From positions 1 through 34,478 of the forward strand of contig DBCR01000019.1 of NCBI GenBank assembly GCA_002293125.1: a stretch of 34,478 nucleotides of DNA. The letters run 5' to 3'. A program made the position numbers and the translations under genes. A model generated the notes under the pieces. It saw only the letters and a list, made by a program, of their open reading frames with translations. It made no database searches and was not told the DNA's origin. Below are positions 9,801 to 15,841 of the stretch, one piece after another. Numbering within the stretch: the stretch's first letter is position 1; each line of letters begins with the position of its first letter. The DNA is from Opitutia bacterium UBA953 (GTDB taxonomy: Bacteria > Verrucomicrobiota > Verrucomicrobiia > Opitutales > UBA953).

Positions 9801-10040
9801 CACGACCTCGGGTTCGATCCAGTTCGCCCAGTCGCAGGCGTTCTGACCGAGCTCGGAGACCAACAGATAGAGTTCCTTCGAGCCGTTCAGTTCGGCGGTG
9901 AAGTCGACCAGCCGCTGCTTGTCCTTGGCCAGGAGGATGGGCGACTCGGCGACGGGCTTCGGCGCGGCGGCGGAAGCCAGGGCGGAGAGACCGAGGAGGG
10001 CCAGCAGGGAGACGTTGGCCTTACGGGTTACGGAGGGCAT
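6888..10040 (-). CDS. Exported NPCBM/beta-propeller/HEAT/cytochrome c protein (PVC-type membrane-bound dehydrogenase)
   Basis: Start chosen at 10040 so that a signal peptide (KANVSLLALLGLSALASAA) sits at the N-terminus; in-frame ATGs also exist at 10064 and 10091. The product is 1050 residues. Residues about 35-180 form an NPCBM-like glycan-binding module (ARGIGTHASSFIAYEL). About 195-620 is a beta-propeller of the PVC putative membrane-bound dehydrogenase type with a DVNGDG calcium-loop-like motif. About 640-800 looks like HEAT repeats (VRAGGFNRL, VASRAVWLLAQLG). The last 140 residues hold a class I cytochrome c-like haem domain with CQACH (Cys931, Cys934, His935). The architecture suggests a sugar-oxidising enzyme with its own electron outlet in the cell envelope. 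Substrate is unknown. It is divergent from cassette 1 with 171 bases between. Confidence 0.88.
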   Translation of the reverse strand: MPSVTRKANVSLLALLGLSALASAAAPKPVAESPILLAKDKQRLVDFTAELNGSKELYLLVSELGQNACDWANWIEPEVVLMDGTVVDLTKLKWKEAESLGQTRIGKNYDGKPLKVAGKEYARGIGTHASSFIAYELSAPAKSFRAKVGIDDGGAVRGGKPSTADVKFAVFTTRPEKYKPVDFDAGPTLVPAELFTVPEGFEVTVWATSPQILNPTNIDFDERGRMYVAEGVNYRSKKGRRPEGDRIVVLEDTTGAGKADKVTVFTQEENLVSPLGVAHIDGKIVVSQPPDLLVYTDVNGDGVFDPKVDKREVLLTGFNGRNHDHSLHSATFGPDGQWNFNQGNTCAQFTDKSGKTFRIGSPYNHGEWTKQAVDAQKVAGVRSDDGNVWVGGFSVRMNSDGTNARIVGHNYRNSYEQSINSLGDMYQSDNDDPPACRVSLIMEGGNAGFASADGQRSWGADRRPGQETPVAEWRQDDPGTMPAGDVYGGGSPTGVAFYENGALDPKWNGLLLACEAGKNVVFGYLPKPDGAGMKLERFDFLTSNKEKEWAGSDFLGGKATGVLKTKFRPSDVCVGPDGAIYVADWFDPGVGGHGTRDNSLSGTIYRIAPKGFKSVMPKIDLSTTAGQIAALRNPSPNVRAGGFNRLKAAGDKVVDDVAALLADANPYVASRAVWLLAQLGDKGVALARKELASTDDTRRLVAFRALRAAGRDVFALCESMAKDKSPAVRREVAIALREFKTPDAIATLVTIAQQFDGQDRAYLEAIGLGSTDREAVVHAAIAKVMAKPALEWTPAYAWLTWRLHPASAVRDVRARLLSGKLSETELKRDLTTLAFTRSAEAAGTMVELSLNKKFAQADLAKWWVGNRKSGIWKAFDVDAIVKARGGDATSAKLVASDLPPEMPGAKALASVEAIAALKGDVANGKAAAAVCQACHKFDGKGIDFGPDLTTYAKQQSLESLILNIAQPTNNISHGFEGTRVVLDDGMVITGMVLSSGDPLMIKSMGGLVQSVPRARIKEEKHFDRSLMFTPAQMGLTEQGVADIAAYLRSL

Positions 10041-10211
10041 AGGTGGGTCAGGGGTGTGCCCCATAGACACCTCGTTTGGGCGACGGTTCAAACCCTATCC
10101 TCGCCGTAATCCCGACATTCCTCGGAAAACCTTACCGACGGCTTTACATCCCGATGACAGCCAACACGTTTTAGGAACCTCAGGCACCCCGCCCTGTCCT
10201 ACCCCTTACCG
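10041..10211. promoter_or_regulatory. Divergent promoter region between the two haem-protein genes
   Basis: This 171-base gap serves the minus-strand gene starting at 10040 and the plus-strand gene starting at 10212. On the plus strand, TTTACA (10143-10148) and TTTTAG (10169-10174), 20 bases apart, are a weak -35/-10 candidate, which would leave a C-rich leader of about 31 bases. Neither start has a Shine-Dalgarno sequence. Confidence 0.3.
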
Positions 10212-13200
10212 ATGTCTTTCCGGTCCCTCCTTGGCCCCCTTTTCCTCGCCCTCTCGGCCACCGCCGCCGAGACGGCCAGCGCACCCACGGCCGCTCAGCT
10301 GGAATTCTTCGAAAAAGAGGTCCGCCCGGTCCTCGCCGACAACTGCTATAAGTGCCACGGCGAAAAGAAGCAGAAGTCCGGACTCCGGCTCGACTCCCGC
10401 GAATTCATCCTCAAAGGCGGCGAGATCGGACCCGTCGTGGTCTTGGGTAAGCCCGAGCTCAGCCGCCTCATCCTTTCGGTCAACCACACGAAGCCGAAGG
10501 AAGTCGAACCGATGCCCAGCGTCGAGGAGAAGCTCCCCGACAAAGCCGTCGCCGCGCTGACCGAATGGGTACGCCAAGGGCTCCCCTGGCCGGCCGAGGC
10601 CGCGCCTGTCGTCCACGACCCGAGCAAGCACTGGGCTTTCCAGACCGTGAAGACGCCGGCGATGCCGGTCATCACCTCGGCCGATATCGCGAAGATCAAC
10701 CAGCCGCTCGACCGCTTCGTGCTCGCGAAGCTGAAATCCGAAGGCCTTGACTTCAACCCCGAGGCTCCGCGCGAAGTCATCGTGCGCCGCCTGACGCTCT
10801 CGCTCTGGGGCTTCAACCCGACCGCCGAGGAGATCGCCGCCTACGTCAACGACCGCGACCCGCAGGCGACCGAGAAACTGGTCGACCGCCTCCTCGCCGC
10901 GCCTGCCTTCGGCGAACGCTGGGCCCGCCACTGGCTCGACGTCGCCCGCTACTCCGACACGAAAGGCTACGTCTTCCAGGAAGAGCGCCGCTACCCCTAC
11001 GCCTATACCTACCGCGATTGGGTGGTGAACGCGTTCAACCAGGACACGCCCTACGACCAGTTCCTGCGCCTGCAGATCGCCGCCGACCAGATCGCCAAGG
11101 ACCCGGAGAACAACCGCGACCTCGCCGCGCTGGGCTTCCTCACCCTCGGACGCCGCTTCCTCAACAGCACGCCCGACATCATCGACGACCGCATCGACGT
11201 CGTCATGCGCGGCACGCAAGGCCTGACCATGGCCTGCTCGCGCTGCCATGACCATAAGTTCGACCCGCTGCCGACCACGGAATATTACTCGCTCTACGCG
11301 ATCTTCAATTCCAGCCAGGAACCGAAGGAACTCCCGGCGCTCAAGCCTTTCGTCCGCACGAAGGATACCGAGGAGTTCGAAGCCGAGCTGGCCGTCCGCC
11401 AGAAGAAGCTGGACGACTTCGTGGACAGCCGCCGCGAACTCTCGTTCTCCTCGGCCAAGACGGCCGACTACCTCGCGCTGTTGCTGCGCGCCGCCAAGGA
11501 GCCGAACTTCAACTACACCCAGGAAGCCAAGCGCACCAACCTCTACCCGACGGTCCTCAACGGCTGGCAGCGCGCCCTGAAGACGAAGCTGAACGACAAG
11601 GACCCGGTCTGGGGCGGCTGGTATCAGCTGAAGGAAGTCCCCGACGACCAGTTCGTCGCCAAGTACGCCGCCCTGCTCGCCCAGCCGACGATGTTCCAGG
11701 ACGGCCTGCTCCGGGCCGAACTCCAGAAGAAGGCTCCGAAGAAATTCGCCGAGCTCACCGCCGCCTTCGCCGGCTTGCTCGCCGAATCGCGCAAGCCGGA
11801 CAAGAATGGCGCCGACGCCTGGAAGCCTTGGCGCGACCTGATCGAAGACCCGAAGGGGCCGACCTCCGTCACCGCAGCCTCCCTCATCGGCACGTACAAC
11901 GTCGCCGACCGCAACACCCGGAACTCCCTCGAGATCGGCGTCGTCGGCTTCAAGGCCACGAGCCCGAAAAGCCCGCCGCATGCGATGGTCCTCTTGGACA
12001 AACCTACGGCCGTCAAAGGCGTCGTCTTCCTTCGGGGAAGCGCTTCCCGTCCAGGCAAAGTCGTCCCCCGCCAGTTCCCCGCCATCCTCACCGGCGGCAA
12101 GGTCAAGGAGTTCACCGAAGGCAGCGGCCGGCTCGACATGGCCAACGCCATCGCGAGCAAGTCGAATCCGCTGACGGCCCGCGTGATGGCCAACCGCATC
12201 TGGACCGAACTCATCGGCCGCAGCCTGGTCGAGACGCCCAGCGACTACGGCGTCCGCACGCCGGCGCCGAAGAACCCGGAACTCCTCGAACATCTGGCGG
12301 CGACCTTCATGAAGGACGACTGGTCGATGAAGAAGCTGATCCGCTCGATCGTGCTCTCGCGTACCTACCTGCAGTCCGCCGACATCACCCCGACCGGCCT
12401 CGCCAAGGATCCGGACAACGAGCTGAACTGGCGCGCCCAGCGTCGCCGCATGGATTTCGAAGCGATGCGCGACAGCATGCTCCGCGCCGCCGGCCGGCTC
12501 GACGCCGCGAAGATCGGCGGCCAGCCGTTCGACCTGGTGACGAATTTCTCCGAGCCGCGTCGCACGCTCTACGCCCACATCGACCGCCAGAACCTGCCCG
12601 CCTTCTTCCGGACGTTCGACTTCGCCAATCCGGACTACCACGTCCCGAAGCGCAACCAGACCACGACGCCCCAGCAGGCGCTCTGGATGATGAACCATCC
12701 TTTCGGCCGCACCCAGGCCGACGCCTTGGCCGCCAAGGTGGCCGCGCTGCCGTCCGAAGAAGCCAAGATCAAAGCCCTCTACCTCTCGGTCCTCAGCCGT
12801 GAACCGCGGAAGGAAGAGATCGCCCTCGCCATGGATTACCTCCGTGATGCCGCGCTCGCCCCGGCCCCCGCCCTCTGGACGAACGGCTTCGGCGGCTGGG
12901 TCGCGAAGACGAAGTCCGTCGACTTCACGGAAATGAAGGCGGTCGTGAAGGAGCGCATCGCGCCGACCCCCCAGGTCCCGGACAAGAAGTTCGGCTTCGT
13001 CTTCCTGACCGCCAAGGGCGGCCACACGGGCAGCCTTCAGGAGACCGCCGCGATCCGGCGCTGGACGGCCGGCAGCGCCGGCACCTACCGCCTCGAAGGA
13101 ACGCTGGCCGTCCAGAGCAAGGCGAGCGACGGCGTCCGCGGACGCATCGTGTCGTCCCGCGGCGGCCTGCTCGCCGAGACCATCGTCAAAGGCGGCGCCT

Positions 13201-13445
13201 CGGCGCCGCTCTTGGTCGCGAGCGTCGAACTCGCCGCCGGCGAGAGCGTCGACTTCATCGCCGACAACCACCTCAACGCCAGCAGCGACGGGTTCACTTG
13301 GTCGCCGGTGATCAAGGACGCCAAGACCGGCGAGGTGATCTCCTCGGCCGCCGGCGAGTTCGGCAAGAAGCCCGACCGTCAGTCCGCCCTCTCCACGTTC
13401 GCCCAGGTCCTCCTCACCAGCAACGAATTCATCTTCGCCGACTAA
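10212..13445 (+). CDS. DUF1549/DUF1553 exported cytochrome-like protein, cassette 1
   Basis: 1077 residues. A signal peptide (SLLGPLFLALSATAAE) is followed by a planctomycete-type cytochrome domain with CYKCHG (Cys45, Cys48, His49). DUF1549 spans about 162-372 and contains a second CxxCH inside the family motif CSRCHDHKFDP (Cys342, Cys345, His346). DUF1553 begins near 641. Between about 889 and 1055, a beta-rich segment (GTYRLEGTLAVQS...) is inserted before the family's last helix (STFAQVLLTSNEF), which the other two copies lack. The biochemical role of the family is unknown; haem binding is likely from the motifs. The stop overlaps the next start by one base (TAATG), so translation is probably coupled to the DUF1501 partner. 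A 1021-codon antisense frame here is a shadow of codon usage. Confidence 0.92.
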   Translation: MSFRSLLGPLFLALSATAAETASAPTAAQLEFFEKEVRPVLADNCYKCHGEKKQKSGLRLDSREFILKGGEIGPVVVLGKPELSRLILSVNHTKPKEVEPMPSVEEKLPDKAVAALTEWVRQGLPWPAEAAPVVHDPSKHWAFQTVKTPAMPVITSADIAKINQPLDRFVLAKLKSEGLDFNPEAPREVIVRRLTLSLWGFNPTAEEIAAYVNDRDPQATEKLVDRLLAAPAFGERWARHWLDVARYSDTKGYVFQEERRYPYAYTYRDWVVNAFNQDTPYDQFLRLQIAADQIAKDPENNRDLAALGFLTLGRRFLNSTPDIIDDRIDVVMRGTQGLTMACSRCHDHKFDPLPTTEYYSLYAIFNSSQEPKELPALKPFVRTKDTEEFEAELAVRQKKLDDFVDSRRELSFSSAKTADYLALLLRAAKEPNFNYTQEAKRTNLYPTVLNGWQRALKTKLNDKDPVWGGWYQLKEVPDDQFVAKYAALLAQPTMFQDGLLRAELQKKAPKKFAELTAAFAGLLAESRKPDKNGADAWKPWRDLIEDPKGPTSVTAASLIGTYNVADRNTRNSLEIGVVGFKATSPKSPPHAMVLLDKPTAVKGVVFLRGSASRPGKVVPRQFPAILTGGKVKEFTEGSGRLDMANAIASKSNPLTARVMANRIWTELIGRSLVETPSDYGVRTPAPKNPELLEHLAATFMKDDWSMKKLIRSIVLSRTYLQSADITPTGLAKDPDNELNWRAQRRRMDFEAMRDSMLRAAGRLDAAKIGGQPFDLVTNFSEPRRTLYAHIDRQNLPAFFRTFDFANPDYHVPKRNQTTTPQQALWMMNHPFGRTQADALAAKVAALPSEEAKIKALYLSVLSREPRKEEIALAMDYLRDAALAPAPALWTNGFGGWVAKTKSVDFTEMKAVVKERIAPTPQVPDKKFGFVFLTAKGGHTGSLQETAAIRRWTAGSAGTYRLEGTLAVQSKASDGVRGRIVSSRGGLLAETIVKGGASAPLLVASVELAAGESVDFIADNHLNASSDGFTWSPVIKDAKTGEVISSAAGEFGKKPDRQSALSTFAQVLLTSNEFIFAD

Positions 13446-14884
13446 TGCACCAACTCGACCCGCACTCCCTCGGCTCCCGCCGTGAGTTCCTCCGCCGCGT
13501 CGGCATGGGCCTCGGCGGCGTGGCCATGGCGTCCCTCCTCCAGCAGGAGCTCCGCGGCGCTGAGATCAAAGTGGACCCGCTCCGTCCGCTGGCCGCCCGC
13601 AAGCCCCCGCTGCCCTGCAAGGCGAAGCGCGTGATCCATATTTTCGCCAACGGCGGACCTTCCCAGGTCGACACCTTCGACCGCAAGGTGGCCCTCGACA
13701 AGTATCATGGCCAGAAGCTGCCAGGTGATTACATCGCCACCGAACGCAAGACCGGCGCGGCCTTCCGCTCGCCCTTCGCCTGGAAGCGCTACGGCAAGAG
13801 CGGCCTCGAGGTCAGCGAACTGTTCGAGAAGACCGCCCAGCATGCCGACGACCTCTGCGTGATCCGCTCGATGAAGGCCGACGTGCCTAATCACGAACCC
13901 TCCCTGTTGCTGATGAACTGCGGCGAAGCCCGCCAAGTCCGCCCCTCGATGGGCTCGTGGGTCACCTATGGCCTCGGCACGGAGAACGAGAACCTCCCCG
14001 GCTTCATGACCCTCTGCCCAGGAGGCTTCCCGATCCAGGAGACGCAGAACTGGCAGTGCGGCTTCCTGCCCGGCGTCTACCAAGGCAACTACGTTGATAC
14101 CTCCAAGCGTAGCGTCGAGGAACTCATCGAGAACATCCGCAACTTCGGTCTCTCCCGTCCCGCCCAACGCAAACAGCTCGACCTGTTGGCCAGACTCAAC
14201 GCCTCCCACCAATCCGCCCGCCCGCAGGATGCCGCCCTCGAGGCCCGCGCCCAGTCGTTTGAGATGGCCTACCGCATGCAGCTCGAGGCCACCGACGCCT
14301 TCGACATCGGCCGCGAATCCGAAAAGACCCGCGAGATGTACGGCGACACGACGCTCGGACGCCAGTTCCTCATCGCCCGCCGCCTCGCCGAACGCGGCGT
14401 GCGCTTCATCCAGCTCTGGCATGGCGACGGACAGCCCTGGGACAGCCACGACGACATCGAGAAGAACCACAAACGCCTGGCCATGGAAGCGGACCAGCCG
14501 ATCGCGGCGCTGCTCACCGACCTCAAGCGCCTAGGGATGCTCGACGAAACGCTCGTCATCTGGGGCGGCGAATTCGGTCGCACCCCGACCGTCGAACTAC
14601 CGACCCCTGGCTCCAATGCGGGCAAGATCAACGGCCGTGACCACAACAACCACGGCTTCACCATGTGGATGGCCGGCGGCGGCGTGAAAGCCGGTACGGT
14701 CTACGGAGAGACGGACGAATTCGGCTTCAAGTCCGTGAAGGACGTCGTCCATGTGCATGACCTGCATGCGACCATCCTGCGTCTGCTCGGCTTCAACCAC
14801 GAAGAGTTCACGTTCCGTAGTTCCGGTCGCGACTTTCGTCTCACGGACGTCCACGGCAAGATCGTCCAGTCGATCATCGCCTGA
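13445..14884 (+). CDS. DUF1501 Tat-exported protein, cassette 1
   Basis: 479 residues from the ATG at 13445, which shares one base with the preceding stop. The N-terminus SRREFLRRVGMGLGGVAMA is a twin-arginine signal. DUF1501 is, as I recall, placed in the alkaline phosphatase/sulfatase superfamily. Seen here are GGPSQVDTFD near the start, then WGGEFGRTP, GRDHNNHG and HVHDLHATIL near the end, which are plausible metal-binding and active-site elements. Tat export fits a protein that folds with its metal before secretion. The function of the family is unknown. It is translationally coupled on both sides, to the cytochrome-like gene before it and the hydrolase after it, so the three products are probably made together. 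Confidence 0.92.
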   Translation: MHQLDPHSLGSRREFLRRVGMGLGGVAMASLLQQELRGAEIKVDPLRPLAARKPPLPCKAKRVIHIFANGGPSQVDTFDRKVALDKYHGQKLPGDYIATERKTGAAFRSPFAWKRYGKSGLEVSELFEKTAQHADDLCVIRSMKADVPNHEPSLLLMNCGEARQVRPSMGSWVTYGLGTENENLPGFMTLCPGGFPIQETQNWQCGFLPGVYQGNYVDTSKRSVEELIENIRNFGLSRPAQRKQLDLLARLNASHQSARPQDAALEARAQSFEMAYRMQLEATDAFDIGRESEKTREMYGDTTLGRQFLIARRLAERGVRFIQLWHGDGQPWDSHDDIEKNHKRLAMEADQPIAALLTDLKRLGMLDETLVIWGGEFGRTPTVELPTPGSNAGKINGRDHNNHGFTMWMAGGGVKAGTVYGETDEFGFKSVKDVVHVHDLHATILRLLGFNHEEFTFRSSGRDFRLTDVHGKIVQSIIA

Positions 14885-15729
14885 TGCGCTTCCTGGCCCT
14901 GCTGCTGGCCTTCGCTGTCTCGTCGGCCGCGGCGATCGAGACCAAGGTCATCAAGGACGTCCCATACAAGGACGACGTGATCTCCCAGACGCCCTACGAG
15001 CAGGAACGCTGCAAGCTCGACCTGACGATCCCGGTCGGCGCCAAGGGCTTCGCTACCTACGTCTGGTTCTACGGAGGCGGTCTGAAGAAAGGCTCAAAAG
15101 ACCTAGCTTCGGAATACTGCGCCGAAATCCGCGAAAGCCTCGCCCAAGCCGGTATCGCGGTGGTCACGCCGGACTACCGCCTAAGCCCGAAGGTCAAGTA
15201 CCCCGCCTACGTCGACGATGCCGCGGCGGCCTTCGCGTGGACGGTGAAACATATCGCCGGACACGGTGGCGACCCACGCAAGGTCTTCATCGGCGGCCAC
15301 TCCGCTGGCGCCACGCTCGCCCTGCTGGTTGGCATGGACCCAAATCGTCTCAAACCCCACGGCCTGACCCTCGGCTCCGTCGCGGGCATCGCCCAGGTCA
15401 GCGGCCAGGTGCTCACCCACTTCACAATCCGTGAAGAACGTGGCCAGCCGCGCTACGCGATCACCTGCGACGAAGCTGCCCCGGCGTTCTTTATCCGAAA
15501 GACCTTGCCGCCGATCCTCACCATCTACGCGCAGAACGACATGCTCAGCCGCGCGGAAGAGAACCAGTTCTTCGTGACCACCCTCAAGGCCGCCGGCCAC
15601 GCCGAGAACTATTCGCTCCGCGTCGACGACCGCGACCACGGCACGGTCGGTCATGACATCCGCCACCTCGACGACCCGGCCCGCCTCGCGATCCTCAACT
15701 TCATCGCCAAGCAATCCGCCAACCGCTGA
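14884..15729 (+). CDS. Exported alpha/beta hydrolase (esterase/lipase family), cassette 1
   Basis: 281 residues; the ATG shares one base with the preceding TGA (TGATG). A signal peptide (MRFLALLLAFAVSSAAA) is followed by an esterase/lipase-type fold: the oxyanion segment FYGGGL (62-67), the nucleophile elbow GGHSAGA with Ser140, and likely Asp219 (QNDML) and His252 (DRDHG) completing the triad. It resembles carboxylesterases related to hormone-sensitive lipase; sugar-ester (for example acetyl) removal would suit the context but is inference. It is the third gene of cassette 1, and the other two cassettes have no such partner. An array of 8-base repeats begins five bases after its stop. Confidence 0.88.
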   Translation: MRFLALLLAFAVSSAAAIETKVIKDVPYKDDVISQTPYEQERCKLDLTIPVGAKGFATYVWFYGGGLKKGSKDLASEYCAEIRESLAQAGIAVVTPDYRLSPKVKYPAYVDDAAAAFAWTVKHIAGHGGDPRKVFIGGHSAGATLALLVGMDPNRLKPHGLTLGSVAGIAQVSGQVLTHFTIREERGQPRYAITCDEAAPAFFIRKTLPPILTIYAQNDMLSRAEENQFFVTTLKAAGHAENYSLRVDDRDHGTVGHDIRHLDDPARLAILNFIAKQSANR

Positions 15730-15733
15730 CGCC

Positions 15734-15765
15734 AACCTCCTCCTATCCTCGGGCCCTCCGGCCCT
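15734..15765 (+). repeat. Degenerate 8-base tandem repeat, array C (4 units)
   Basis: Units are AACCTCCT, CCTATCCT, CGGGCCCT and CCGGCCCT, fitting a loose consensus C-N-K-G-Y-C-C-T. The array starts five bases after the hydrolase stop. The same octamers occur at 29311-29358 and 29394-29449. Possible roles are Rho loading or a mobile-repeat scar; see findings. Confidence 0.65.
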
Positions 15766-15795
15766 CGAGAGCCATTGGCCCAAGTTATCGCCCAA

Positions 15796-15841
15796 CCGCA
15801 AACCGCCTGCCGCAAACCGCTAAAACCTTTTTAGATTCCAC
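15796..15841 (+). promoter_or_regulatory. Direct-repeat operator and -10 candidate of the FAD oxidoreductase gene
   Basis: Two exact copies of CCGCAAACCGC lie at 15796-15806 and 15810-15820 (14-base period). They cover the place where a -35 box would be. TTAGAT at 15831-15836 is a -10 candidate ending five bases before the ATG. The layout suggests an activator-dependent promoter with little or no leader. Confidence 0.45.

Noticed and set aside
10206..13271. A 1021-codon open frame antisense to the cassette 1 cytochrome-like gene, and similar long antisense frames (8262-10109, 4503-6239, 27707-29548, 32293-34323).
   Set aside because: They mirror real genes with signal peptides and domain motifs on the other strand. 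High-GC codon use leaves few stops in the antisense frame. Their translations are low-complexity mixes rich in Arg, Ala, Gly, Val and Asp without recognisable domains.
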